Assembly: GCF_013364155.1 (NCBI RefSeq)
Contig: NZ_CP054916.1
Location: forward strand, 1,859,001 to 1,923,000
Direction: 5' to 3'
Source of the DNA: Streptomyces sp. NA02950
GTDB taxonomy: Bacteria > Actinomycetota > Actinomycetes > Streptomycetales > Streptomycetaceae
DNA length: 64,000 nucleotides
The position numbers were made by a program, and so were the translations under genes. Shown one piece after another: positions 31,234-40,414 of this stretch (the stretch's first letter is position 1; the number at the start of each line of letters is the position of its first letter). The notes under the pieces are model-generated. The model saw only the letters and a list, made by a program, of their open reading frames with translations, was not told where the DNA came from and ran no database searches.

Positions 31234-34200
31234 TCAGTTCTTCTCCGTGACCCCGGCGGAGTCGAACGTGGCCACCTCGTGCATCGCGCGCGCGGCGCTC
31301 TGCACCACCGGGAGGGCGAGCAGCGCGCCCGTACCCTCACCGAGCCGCAGATCCAGGTCGACCAGGGGACGCAGACCCAGCTTGTTGAGGGCCGCGACAT
31401 GACCGGGCTCCGCGCTGCGGTGCCCGGCGATGCAGGCGGCCAGCACCTCGGGCGCGATGGCCCGCGCCACCAGGGCCGCCGCCCCCGCGCTCACGCCGTC
31501 CAGGATGACGGGGGTACGCAGCGAGGCACCGCCCAGCAGCAGCCCCGCCATCGCGGCGTGCTCCAGGCCGCCGAACGCGCACAGCACCCCGATCGGGTCC
31601 GCCGGGTCGGGCTGGTGCAGCTCCAGACCGCGCCGTACGACATCGATCTTGCGGGCGTGCATCTCGTCGTTGATACCGGTGCCGCGCCCGGTCACCTCGG
31701 CCGGGTCGACGCCCGTGTACACCGCGACCAGGGCGGCCGAGACGGTGGTGTTGGCGATGCCCATCTCACCGGTGAGCAGCGCCTTGTTCCCGGCGGCCAC
31801 CAGGTCGCGGGCGGTCTCGATGCCCACCTCGAGGGCGCGCAGCACCTCCTCGCGGCTCAGCGCGGGGCCGGTGGTGAAGTCGCCGGTGCCCGCCCGCACC
31901 TTGCGCGGCAGCAGACCGGGGGTGGTCGGCAGATCGCTCGCCACGCCCACGTCCACCACGCACACCTCGGCGCCGACCTGGCCGGCGAAGGCGTTGCACA
32001 CCGCACCGCCGCCCAGGAAGTTGGCCACCATCTGGGCGGTGACCTCCTGCGGCCAGGCGGTGACGCCCTGGGCGTGCACCCCGTGGTCGCCCGCGAAGAT
32101 CGCCACGGCCGCGGGCTCCGGGATCGGCGGCGGGCACTGCCGCGAGAGCCCGCTCAGCTGCGCGGAGATGATCTCCAGCATGCCGAGCGCCCCGGACGGC
32201 TTGGTCATCCGCTTCTGCCGCTCCCAGGCCTCGCCGAGCGCCTTGGCGTCCAGCGGGCGGATGCCCTGCAGGGTCTCCTGGAGCAGATTGTGCGGGTCCT
32301 CGCCGGGCAGCGCGCGGCGTCCGTACGTCTCCTCGTGGACGACCCAGGACAGCGGGCGGCGCTTGGACCACCCCGACCGCATCAGCTCCGGCTCGTCCGG
32401 GAACTCGTCGACGTATCCGACGCACAGATACGCCACGACCTCCAGATGCTCCGGCAGCCCGAGCGAGCGCACCATCTCGCGCTCGTCGAAGAAGCTGACC
32501 CAGCCGACGCCGAGGCCCTCGGCGCGGGCCGCGAGCCAGAGGTTCTCCACGGCGAGCGCGGAGGAGTACGGCGCCATCTGGGGCTGGGTGTGACGGCCCA
32601 GGGTATGGCGGCCGCCGCGGGTCGGGTCGGCGGTGACGACGATGTTGACCGGGGTCTCGAGGATCGCCTCGATCTTCAGTTCCTTGAACTGCTTGGCCCG
32701 GCCCCTGGGGAGGGACTTGGCGTACGCCTCGCGCTGGCGCATGGCCAGCTCGTGCATGGTGCGCCGGGTCTCCTCGGAGCGGATGACCACGAAGTCCCAC
32801 GGCTGGGAGTGGCCGACGCTGGGCGCGGTGTGGGCGGCCTCGAGCACCCGCAGCAGCACCTCGTGCGGGATGGCGTCGGACCGGAAGCCGTTGCGGATGT
32901 CGCGGCGCTCGCGCATCACGCGGTGGACGGCGGCGCGCTCGGCCTCGGCGTATCCCTCGGCGGGCGGGCCGACGGGGACGGCGAAGGGCACGGGCTCGGC
33001 TTCCGGGTCGGCGGCTTCGACGTCGCCGTCCTCGGTGGTGATGCCTTCGGCGTCGTCGGTGGTGGAGCCTTCGTCGGTGGTGGAGCCTTCGTCGGTGACG
33101 GTGTCTTCGGCGGTGACGGTGTCTTCCGCGTCGTCGGTGACGGAGCCGGGTGTCTCGGCCTCGGCCGCCGCCTCGGGCTCCGTGCCGTCTTCGGCCTCGG
33201 CCGACGCGCTCTCGGCGGGCCGGGGCGTTCCCTCGGGCTCGGCTTCGGGAGCCGCGGCCTCCGGGGTCACGGCCTCGGGTGCCTCGGCGACCTCCTCTGC
33301 GACGGCCTCGGGGGCCTCCTCCTCGATGGCTACGGGCTCGGGCTCGGGCTCGGGCTCCGACGACGGCTCGGCCGCCGTTGCCTCCGCCCCGGCGGGCTCC
33401 GCCTGCGCGGAGTTCTCCCGCACGGGCTGCTCCTGCACGAGGCCCTGCTGCGGAGCCTCTTCCGGAGCGGCCTCCTCCACGGCGTCCGCCTCGGGCGCCG
33501 GGGCCACCGCCTCCGGCTCCACCACCGCTTCACCTGCGGTGGGCTCCTCGGCGACCTCGGCCGCCTCGGCGGGCTGGGACTGATCGTCAGTGACTATCGA
33601 GTGACCGGGGTCGACCGCGACCGGCTCCGCGCCGTCCGCGGGCTGCTCCTCGGCGGGCCGCGGCGTCTGTTCCTCCGGCAGCGCGACCTCTTCGGCGGCC
33701 GCGGCCTGGTCGGCCTGGTCCACCGGCACGGCCTCCTCCGCCGCCGGGGCCGGTCCGGCCGTGGTGGTCACGGCCTCATGGGCCAGCTGCGCCGGGATCC
33801 CCGGTACGGCGTCCGGGTCCGGGGCGGACCGCGCGTCGAACTGTTCGGCGGCCAGACCGGGCTGGACCTGGGCCGGGATACCGACGACCGGCTCCTCGGC
33901 CATGGCGGCTTCCGCACCCTGCGTCGCGGCGTGGGGTGCGGGCACATGGGCGGGCTCCATCACGGGGGCGCCGCCCTGCGCCGGGATCGTCGCGCCCGCC
34001 GGAGGCGTCTGCCCGGACTCCGGCTCGACGGCCTCCGGCGGCCCGGTGTGCTCCGGGGGCATCGGGGCCGACGGCCCCTCCGCGCCCGGCACCTCCGCGC
34101 CCTGAACCGCCTCGGGCTCCTCGGCGCTCTCCGGCGCCGGGGCCTGCTCAAGACCGACCGTTTCTGCGTGCACGGGCTCGGTCCCGGCCGCCTGAACGGA

Positions 34201-35181
34201 CTCGGGTTCCGGCGCGGCAGCGGGCATCGGCTCCGGCTGGGGCTGCGCGGATGGCGGCGCGGAGTCCCACGCCTCCCCCGGCTGCGGAATGTCGGCGAGC
34301 TGCGGCCCGGGAAGCGGGGCGGGTTCCTCGGGCTGGACGGCGAAGTACTGCGGCCCCGCCGCGTACTCGGGCGCCGTGGCGTAGTCCGCCTCAGCGGCCC
34401 CCACCACGAACCCGCCACCCGCCATCTGCTCCGACTCCGGCTCGGGCCCCGGCCCCGCGGCGTACTCGGCCTGCGGTTCGGCCTGCGGTTCGGGCTGTGC
34501 CGCGGGCTCGAGCCGCACCTCGGGCTCGAGCCGCGGTTCGGGCTGCGCCCCGGGCTCGAGAACCGGTTCCGACTCCGCCATAGGCGGCTCCACCTGCGGA
34601 GCGGAGCCGCCGTACCGGGCGGCCGCCGGGCCCCGGTCGGCGAGCGAACGCACCACACCGTTGGACGCGTCGGGCATCGGCGGGCCCATGTGCAGCGGGC
34701 GCCGCGCGTGGGCGGGCTGCGGCCGGGACTGCTGGACCGGCTGCTGGACCGGCTGCGGCAGCGGCTGCTGACCGGGCTCGGGCTGCGGCTCGGGAGACGG
34801 GTGTGCCACCGGCGGGGGCTCGGGCAGCTGCGCACCGGCGTACTCGTCCGCGGCCGGGTCCAGCACACCGCCCTCGTACGTCGTCCCGTGCAGCGGCATT
34901 CCGGCCGACGGCTGCTGGTACTGGGCCTGCTGCTCGCTCCAGGCGCCCTGCGCACCGGGCATCAGCAGCAGGTCGTCCTCCTCGCCGCCGGCCTCGTGCG
35001 GGTCGAGGTAGGGGTAGGCGGCGGTGCCGGGAGCGCCACCGGGCTGCGACTGCGACTGCGGCTGCTCGATGTAACCGGCGTCGGCGGGCGGGGAATGGAC
35101 ATCCGTGGGGTGCGGGTGTCCGAGTCGTCCGCCTGCGTTCTCCGGCTGTCCCTCTCCCGGGACCTGGCCGGTGTCGGTCAT
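31234..35181 (-). CDS. cobT: BluB-CobT fusion with very long disordered N-terminus
   Basis: 1315 aa. Residues 1 to about 730 are low complexity, rich in Pro, Glu, Ala and Gln. Next comes a nitroreductase-like BluB domain, about 740-950 (AVHRVMRERRDIRNGFRSD, HTAPSVGHSQPWDFVVI, EGLGVGWVSFFDE, AYLCVGYVDEFP). The last 350 residues are CobT (PAAVAIFAGDHGVHAQGVTAWP, GEMGIANTTVSAALVA, VTGRGTGIND, GFLEHAAMAGLLLGG-like stretch and catalytic Glu region). BluB makes dimethylbenzimidazole from reduced FMN and CobT activates it to alpha-ribazole phosphate, the lower ligand of vitamin B12. The fusion would channel the base. Start ATG 35181 in a 279-bp gap without a B12 box. Confidence 0.88.
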   Translation of the reverse strand: MTDTGQVPGEGQPENAGGRLGHPHPTDVHSPPADAGYIEQPQSQSQPGGAPGTAAYPYLDPHEAGGEEDDLLLMPGAQGAWSEQQAQYQQPSAGMPLHGTTYEGGVLDPAADEYAGAQLPEPPPVAHPSPEPQPEPGQQPLPQPVQQPVQQSRPQPAHARRPLHMGPPMPDASNGVVRSLADRGPAAARYGGSAPQVEPPMAESEPVLEPGAQPEPRLEPEVRLEPAAQPEPQAEPQAEYAAGPGPEPESEQMAGGGFVVGAAEADYATAPEYAAGPQYFAVQPEEPAPLPGPQLADIPQPGEAWDSAPPSAQPQPEPMPAAAPEPESVQAAGTEPVHAETVGLEQAPAPESAEEPEAVQGAEVPGAEGPSAPMPPEHTGPPEAVEPESGQTPPAGATIPAQGGAPVMEPAHVPAPHAATQGAEAAMAEEPVVGIPAQVQPGLAAEQFDARSAPDPDAVPGIPAQLAHEAVTTTAGPAPAAEEAVPVDQADQAAAAEEVALPEEQTPRPAEEQPADGAEPVAVDPGHSIVTDDQSQPAEAAEVAEEPTAGEAVVEPEAVAPAPEADAVEEAAPEEAPQQGLVQEQPVRENSAQAEPAGAEATAAEPSSEPEPEPEPVAIEEEAPEAVAEEVAEAPEAVTPEAAAPEAEPEGTPRPAESASAEAEDGTEPEAAAEAETPGSVTDDAEDTVTAEDTVTDEGSTTDEGSTTDDAEGITTEDGDVEAADPEAEPVPFAVPVGPPAEGYAEAERAAVHRVMRERRDIRNGFRSDAIPHEVLLRVLEAAHTAPSVGHSQPWDFVVIRSEETRRTMHELAMRQREAYAKSLPRGRAKQFKELKIEAILETPVNIVVTADPTRGGRHTLGRHTQPQMAPYSSALAVENLWLAARAEGLGVGWVSFFDEREMVRSLGLPEHLEVVAYLCVGYVDEFPDEPELMRSGWSKRRPLSWVVHEETYGRRALPGEDPHNLLQETLQGIRPLDAKALGEAWERQKRMTKPSGALGMLEIISAQLSGLSRQCPPPIPEPAAVAIFAGDHGVHAQGVTAWPQEVTAQMVANFLGGGAVCNAFAGQVGAEVCVVDVGVASDLPTTPGLLPRKVRAGTGDFTTGPALSREEVLRALEVGIETARDLVAAGNKALLTGEMGIANTTVSAALVAVYTGVDPAEVTGRGTGINDEMHARKIDVVRRGLELHQPDPADPIGVLCAFGGLEHAAMAGLLLGGASLRTPVILDGVSAGAAALVARAIAPEVLAACIAGHRSAEPGHVAALNKLGLRPLVDLDLRLGEGTGALLALPVVQSAARAMHEVATFDSAGVTEKN

Positions 35182-35460
35182 GCGTACCCCTCGCCCATCG
35201 CTAGTGCTCCTTCCAACCGCCTACCGCCGAGAGCAAGCCCCGTGAGCAAGAACGAGCGCGCGCCGTGCGCGGCACGTAGCACGCCCGTGGCTTGCCTACC
35301 GCGGCCCCGCCAAGAAAGGCACATATTCCGGCCATTGACCGATAAAGCGCCGAACGCCGGGCAGCGGCACAGGCAGTACAACGATCCGCCAGCCTACCCC
35401 GCGCGATGCCCGCGGAAGGTCACCGGGGCGGAGCTCGGGGCGAACGTCACAAGGACAAAA

Positions 35461-36717
35461 TCACTGGTGCGGGCGGTGGCCGCAGAGCAGGAAGGCCACC
35501 GCGCGCTCGCGCTCGGTCCACCCCCGCGTGTCCAACTCGACCGACTGGAGCAGGACACACTCGACGGCGTAGCCGCCGTCCTCCAGCGCCCGCCCGACGG
35601 CTTCCGCCTCGTCCCGGGTCGCGGCGTGGGTGACGATGCGCTCGGGGCGGCGCGCGGCGCACGCGGCCACGACGGACGCGCCCCCGCCCCCGATCCGCAC
35701 CACATCCGGTTCCGGCAGGTCCTCGAGGACCTCGGGGGCGGTGCCGTGGACGACCTGGAGCTGGACGCCGAACCGGCGGGCGAGGGTGGCGGCGCGCTCG
35801 CAGGCGTCCGCGTCCCGGTCGACGGCGATGACGGCGGCGCCGAAACCGGCGGTCTCCACCGCGGCCGCACCGCTGCCCGCGCCGATGTCCCAGACGAGGT
35901 CGCCCACCCGGGGGCCGATCCGGGCGAGTTGGAGGGCGCGCAGTTGCTGGGACTCGCTCTCGCCCAGCACGGTCGCGTAGGCGGGGGCGGGCAGCGCCCA
36001 GCCGCGCACCGCGCTGGGGAAGCCGGGGTCGCGTCCGGCGATCCAGCCGCCGCTGTGCAGCGGGCCGCGCGCCGCGCCGGAGGTCTGGCCGCTGGGCGGG
36101 GCGGTGGTGCCGGAGCCGCCGATGACGATGACGACGTTGGGGTCACGCCAGGCGTGGTCGGCCACCTTGTCGGAGGTCAGGACGGTCACCTGCTCGCGCT
36201 CGGTGCCCAGGGCCTCGCAGATGACGAAGGTGCGGTGCACCGGGCCGAGGAGCAGTGCGAGTTCGGCGGGCCCGGCGCCGGGTGAGGTGAGGACGGCGAC
36301 CTTGGGGTGGGCGCGGCAGACGTTGACGGCGCGGCGCAGATCGCGGCTGTGGGCGACCACGACGACCTGGGCGTCGTCCCAGGGCATCCCGGCGCGGGCG
36401 AACGCGGTGGCGACGGAGGAGACGGCGGGGACGACCTCGACCTCGAGGCCGTGTTCGGGGGCGCGCAGGGCCCGGACGACACCGAAGAAGCCGGGGTCGC
36501 CGTCGGCCAGGACCACGGGCGAGCCACGGTGCTGGGCGATGCGGCGGGCGGCGAGGTCCACGCTGCCGAGCCGGACCCGTTCGGCCCCCGGTGGCACTTC
36601 GGGCAGCGCCAGGTGGTGGGCGGCACCGGCCACGAGGGTGGCGGCGCCGAGGGCGGAGCGGGCCACGTCCGTGAGCGGTGAGCCGTCCCAGCCGATCACC
36701 GTGACGCGGTCGGCCAT
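35461..36717 (-). CDS. cobL: Precorrin-6Y C5,15-methyltransferase (decarboxylating), CbiE-CbiT fusion
   Basis: 418 aa from ATG 36717. The N-terminal tetrapyrrole methylase (CbiE) half contains VTVIGWDGSPL, VVLADGDPGFFGVV and VEVVPAVSSVATAFARAGMPW. The C-terminal CbiT half has LVWDIGAGSGAAAVE, VIAVDRDADACERA and a GGGGA loop. It methylates C5 and C15 of precorrin-6B and removes the acetate side chain in aerobic cobalamin synthesis. Downstream of, and on the same strand as, no other cob gene except the CobT fusion. Confidence 0.9.
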   Translation of the reverse strand: MADRVTVIGWDGSPLTDVARSALGAATLVAGAAHHLALPEVPPGAERVRLGSVDLAARRIAQHRGSPVVLADGDPGFFGVVRALRAPEHGLEVEVVPAVSSVATAFARAGMPWDDAQVVVVAHSRDLRRAVNVCRAHPKVAVLTSPGAGPAELALLLGPVHRTFVICEALGTEREQVTVLTSDKVADHAWRDPNVVIVIGGSGTTAPPSGQTSGAARGPLHSGGWIAGRDPGFPSAVRGWALPAPAYATVLGESESQQLRALQLARIGPRVGDLVWDIGAGSGAAAVETAGFGAAVIAVDRDADACERAATLARRFGVQLQVVHGTAPEVLEDLPEPDVVRIGGGGASVVAACAARRPERIVTHAATRDEAEAVGRALEDGGYAVECVLLQSVELDTRGWTERERAVAFLLCGHRPHQ

Positions 36718-36980
36718 CGTCGTCTGTCTCCCCAGTGTGTCGTGGGTCGGTCGGGTCGCCGTGCGGGGTACCGCGGGTGCGGCGGGTGCCGCGGGGTGTG
36801 CCCGCGCGGGTGTGCGGGCGGCCGCGGGCGCGACGCCGGGGTGGCGCGGGGTGCGGCTCGGGCGGGCCGGTACGTGGGTACGCGGCCCGGGCAGATTACC
36901 CCGCCTGGTCCGGACCGCCGGACCGGGGGCATGGACCGGGGGTGGTGCGCCGGGGGCGCGAGGCGCGCGCCGCGCCGGGG

Positions 36981-37628
36981 TCAGCCCCAGTCCGAATAGG
37001 TGGCATAACCGCCGAAACCATCTGTTCCGGCCAGGGGTTCGGGGACTCCGTCGAGGTCCTCGGCGAGCAGGCTCCAGACGATGAGGTCGGTGCGCAGATC
37101 CGTCCAGCCGCCGTCCTCCGTCTGGGTGCGGGCTATCCCGGCGTTGCGCAGCACGCCCTCGCTGATACAGCCGATCTTCTGGGCCACCTGCTGGGCGGCG
37201 GTGTTGTCGGCGGCGGTGCGCAGCTCCAGCCGCTCGAACTTCTGGTCCTGGAAGAGCCAGCGGGCGACGGCGAGCACCGACTCCGAGGCATAGCCCTCGC
37301 CGCGCGCCCAAGGGGCGGTGATGTAGCTGACCTCGGTGCCCAGGATCCGCCAGTCCGTATTGCGCAGATGCACGATTCCCACCAGCCGCTGGGTGAGGAA
37401 TTCGGCGACGGCGAAGACGATTCCGCGGCCGGTGGTGCGTTCGGCGGGGGCGAGCCGCAGTGCCTGGTCGCGGGCGTCGCGCTGGGTGTACGGATAGGGC
37501 GCCCTGGTCCAGGCGACCACGAACTCGTCGGTCATCATGTCCGCGAGCGCGGGTACGTCCGCTTCCTCGAACGGGCGCAGCACCAGGCGTTCGGTGCTGA
37601 TGGAGATGTCCGGGAAGGTGGATGTCAT
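36981..37628 (-). CDS. GNAT-family N-acetyltransferase (RimJ/RimL type)
   Basis: 215 aa from ATG 37628. Starts TERLVLRPFEEADVPAL, has WARGEGYASESVLAVARWLF (acetyl-CoA loop) and LRTAADNTAAQQVAQKIGC, the pattern of ribosomal-protein or amino-acid acetyltransferases. Substrate unknown. A C-terminal Gly/Tyr tail is unusual. A GC-rich 263-bp gap separates it from cobL and holds nothing I recognise. Confidence 0.85.
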   Translation of the reverse strand: MTSTFPDISISTERLVLRPFEEADVPALADMMTDEFVVAWTRAPYPYTQRDARDQALRLAPAERTTGRGIVFAVAEFLTQRLVGIVHLRNTDWRILGTEVSYITAPWARGEGYASESVLAVARWLFQDQKFERLELRTAADNTAAQQVAQKIGCISEGVLRNAGIARTQTEDGGWTDLRTDLIVWSLLAEDLDGVPEPLAGTDGFGGYATYSDWG

Positions 37629-37727
37629 GCGCCGCTCCGTAACCGGGGGTCGTTTTCCGTAGCCGTCAAGAGAGCCCAGCATGCAACATCGGCCAGGCGA
37701 AACGCAGCCCGGGTCGGCCAAGCGGAA

Positions 37728-37763
37728 GGCTCCGCATCCGGTTGTGCGCCGGAATGCGGAGCC
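37728..37763 (-). terminator. Terminator of the met transporter operon
   Basis: GGCTCCGCAT-(C)-CGG and CCGG-(A)-ATGCGGAGCC form a strong interrupted hairpin just after the second metQ stop at 37779. Confidence 0.6.
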
Positions 37764-37778
37764 CTGAGCCTCCGTCGG

Positions 37779-38597
37779 CTAACCCTCGGTGACCGGCAGC
37801 ACCGATCCGTGGTACTTCCGCTGGATGAAGGTGCGCACTTCGGGGGAGGTGAGCAGCTTGACCAGCTTCTTCACCCGGGGATCGTCCTCGTTGCCCTTCT
37901 TCACGGCGAGCACGTTGGCGTATTCGTTTCCCTTCACCGACTCCAGCAGCACCGCGTCCTTGGCCGGGTCGAGTCCGGCGTCGAGCGCGTAATTGCTGTT
38001 GATGACGGCCGCGTCGACGTCGTCGAGGGAGCGCGGCAGCTGGGCGGGCTCCAGCTCCTTGAACTTCAGGCCCTTGGGGTTGGCGGTGATGTCGGCCGGG
38101 CTCGCGGTGGGCCCGGCGTCCTTCTTCAGCCCGATGACGCCCTTGGCCGCCAGGAGTTGCAGGGCCCGCCCCTCATTGGTGAGTTCGTTGGGCACGGCGA
38201 CGGTCGCGCCCTTGGGCAGCGCGGAGAAGTCCTTGACGCGCTTGGAGTACGCGCCCATCGGGGGGAGATAGGCGTCCGTGACCGGCACCAGATCGGTGCC
38301 CTTGGTCTTGTTGAAGTTATCCAGGAACGGGACGTTCTGGTACAGGTTGGCGTCGAGCGAGCCTTCCTGGAGGGCGGTGTTCGGCAGGACGTAGTCCGTG
38401 AACTCCTTGACCTCCAGTTCCAGCCCGGCCTTTTCCGCCAGATTCTTCTTGATGTAGGCGAGCACTTCACCGGCCGGGACGGCGGTCGCCCCGACGACAA
38501 GGGTGTTGTCGTCGGAGCCACCGCCGGAGCCCGCTCCGCACCCGGTCAGCCCGAGGGCGAGTGCCGCCGCGGCGACGGGGACGGCGATCTGGCGCAT
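37779..38597 (-). CDS. metQ: MetQ-type substrate-binding lipoprotein, second copy
   Basis: 272 aa. Signal peptide with lipobox LGLTGCG. NlpA/MetQ fold with TLVVGATAVPAGEVLAYI at the start and the conserved DDVDAAVINSNYALDAGLDP near the end. Captures methionine (or its derivatives) outside the cell for MetNI. It lies 38 nt downstream of the first metQ copy, to which it is clearly paralogous. Confidence 0.9.
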   Translation of the reverse strand: MRQIAVPVAAAALALGLTGCGAGSGGGSDDNTLVVGATAVPAGEVLAYIKKNLAEKAGLELEVKEFTDYVLPNTALQEGSLDANLYQNVPFLDNFNKTKGTDLVPVTDAYLPPMGAYSKRVKDFSALPKGATVAVPNELTNEGRALQLLAAKGVIGLKKDAGPTASPADITANPKGLKFKELEPAQLPRSLDDVDAAVINSNYALDAGLDPAKDAVLLESVKGNEYANVLAVKKGNEDDPRVKKLVKLLTSPEVRTFIQRKYHGSVLPVTEG

Positions 38598-38635
38598 GAG
38601 GTCGCTTCCTTCGCTGCTGATGTGCGCGGGCCGGG

Positions 38636-39457
38636 TCAGAACGAGGCGAGGACGGAGCCGGCGTACTTGTCCTTGATGAACTTCTTCACCTCGGGCGAGG
38701 TGAGCAGCTTGGCCAGCTTCCTGACCCGCGGGTCGTCCTCGTTGCCCTTCTTCACGGCGAGGAAGTTGCCGTAGGGGTTGTTCTTGGGCGATTCCAGGAT
38801 CAGGGCGTCCTTGGCGGGCTTGAGGCCGGCCGCGATGGCGTAGTTGCCGTTGATCACCGCGGCGTCGACGTCGTCGAGGGAGCGCGGCAGCTGGGCGGCC
38901 TCCAGCTCCTTGAACTTCAGGCCCTTGGGGTTGGCGGCGATGTCCTTCGGGGTGGCCTCGTTGCCCGCGCCGCCCTTGAGCTTGATGATGTCGTCGGCGG
39001 CCAGCAGCTTCAGTGCGCGGGCCTCGTTGACCGTGTCGTTCGGAATGGCGACGGTGGCGCCCTTGGTGAGGTCGGCCGCCTTCTTCGCCTTGTGCGAGTA
39101 CAGGCCGAGCGGCTCCAGGTGGACCGTGACGACGGGCACGATGTCCGTGCCCTTCTTCTTGTTGAAGTCGTCCAGGAACGGCTGGTTCTGGAAGTAGTTG
39201 GCGTCGACCGAGCCGTCCTCGGTGGAGAGGTTCGGCGTGTTGTAGTCGGTGAACTCCTTGACCTCCAGCTTCAGGCCGGACTTCTTGGCCAGGTGGTCCT
39301 TGACGTAGGTGAGTATCTCGGCGTGCGGGACGGGGCTCGCGGCGACGACGAGCGCGCCGTCCTTGCTCTTGGCGTCGTCCGCGCCGCAGGCGGACAGACC
39401 GAGGGCGAGGGCGCCGGCGGCGAGGACGGTGGTCACGGACTTGGTGGTGTTACGCAC
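38636..39457 (-). CDS. metQ: MetQ-type substrate-binding lipoprotein, first copy
   Basis: 273 aa from GTG 39457 (AGAAAGG about 9 nt upstream). Lipobox LGLSACG, NlpA fold (LVVAASPVPHAEILTYVKDHL), and DDVDAAVINGNYAIAAGLKP. Same pattern as the second copy but differing across the ligand region (VTVHLEPLGLYSHK versus VTDAYLPPMGAYSK), so they could have different preferences, for example L-Met versus D-Met or methionine sulfoxide. Confidence 0.9.
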   Translation of the reverse strand: MRNTTKSVTTVLAAGALALGLSACGADDAKSKDGALVVAASPVPHAEILTYVKDHLAKKSGLKLEVKEFTDYNTPNLSTEDGSVDANYFQNQPFLDDFNKKKGTDIVPVVTVHLEPLGLYSHKAKKAADLTKGATVAIPNDTVNEARALKLLAADDIIKLKGGAGNEATPKDIAANPKGLKFKELEAAQLPRSLDDVDAAVINGNYAIAAGLKPAKDALILESPKNNPYGNFLAVKKGNEDDPRVRKLAKLLTSPEVKKFIKDKYAGSVLASF

Positions 39458-39607
39458 GAAAAGTGCCTTTCTTCTGGGGCGCACGGAACCGCCGCGGGTG
39501 CGGAAGCGCGATGCGAGGGGTGGAGATGTGGGGGGAGGTGAGGGACGTGGGGCGTGGGGACGTGGGGATGTGGGGATGGGGGTGGTGCGCTCAGGAGGGG
39601 TGGGGGT

Positions 39608-40414
39608 TCAGGGGACCTTGGCGGGCTCGGTGTCCGCGGGCTCGGCGTCGGCCGAGGCACCGGCCGTTCCGGCGGTCCCGGGGGCGGCCGGGGCCGGGGC
39701 GGACCGGGCGCCGCGGCCGGGGCGCAGCAGCACCAGCCGGGGGGCGACCGAGGAGCGGCCGCGGTGCGACAGACCGCGTGCGGCGACGTCGCCCGCGAAC
39801 TGGATGACGGAGATCACCACGGCGAGGATGCCGACCGTGATCCACATCAGGTCGGTCTCGAACCGCTGGTAGCCGTAGCGGATGGCGAGGTCGCCGAGTC
39901 CGCCGGCGCCGACCGTACCGGCCATCGCCGAGTAGCCGAGCAGCGCGACGACGGTGGTGGTGGCGCTGGAGATCAGCGACGGCAGCGCCTCCGGCAGCAG
40001 CACCTTGCGGACGACGGTCCAGGTGGAGCCGCCCATCGACTGCACGGCCTCGACCAGCCCGCCGTCCACCTCGCGGACCGAGGTCTCCACCAGCCGCGCG
40101 AAGAAGGGTATGGCGCCGATCGCCAGGGGCACGATCGCGGCCTCGGGGCCGATGGTGGTGCCCACGACCCAGCGGGTGAAGGAGATCAGGGCCACCATCA
40201 GGATGATGAACGGCATCGAGCGGGCGATGTTCACGATCTGGCCGAGAACCTTGTTGACGACCACGTTCTGGAGCACGCCGCCTCGGTCGGTGAGGACCAG
40301 CAGCACCCCGAGCGGCAGTCCGCCGACGATCGCGATCAGCGCCGACCAGCCGACCATGTAGAGGGTGTCCCAGCATGCCTGCTCGAGCAGGGGCTCCATC
40401 TCGGACCAGGTCAC
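39608..40414 (-). CDS. metI: MetI, methionine ABC transporter permease
   Basis: 268 aa. Five to six membrane helices, with the coupling motif EAVQSMGGSTWTVVRKVLLPEALP for contact with MetN. The N-terminus starts MTWSEMEPLLEQACWDTLYMVGWS. A Pro/Ala-rich cytoplasmic tail of about 45 residues is longer than usual. It overlaps metN by 4 nt. Confidence 0.92.
   Translation of the reverse strand: MTWSEMEPLLEQACWDTLYMVGWSALIAIVGGLPLGVLLVLTDRGGVLQNVVVNKVLGQIVNIARSMPFIILMVALISFTRWVVGTTIGPEAAIVPLAIGAIPFFARLVETSVREVDGGLVEAVQSMGGSTWTVVRKVLLPEALPSLISSATTTVVALLGYSAMAGTVGAGGLGDLAIRYGYQRFETDLMWITVGILAVVISVIQFAGDVAARGLSHRGRSSVAPRLVLLRPGRGARSAPAPAAPGTAGTAGASADAEPADTEPAKVP

Noticed and set aside
35182..35460. 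Cobalamin riboswitch before the BluB-CobT gene
   Set aside because: I looked for a B12 box (GCCACTG-like) and found none.
31189..36285. 1698-codon plus-strand open frame
   Set aside because: It is the antisense shadow of the BluB-CobT and CobL genes; the low-complexity GC-rich coding sequence keeps the opposite frame open.
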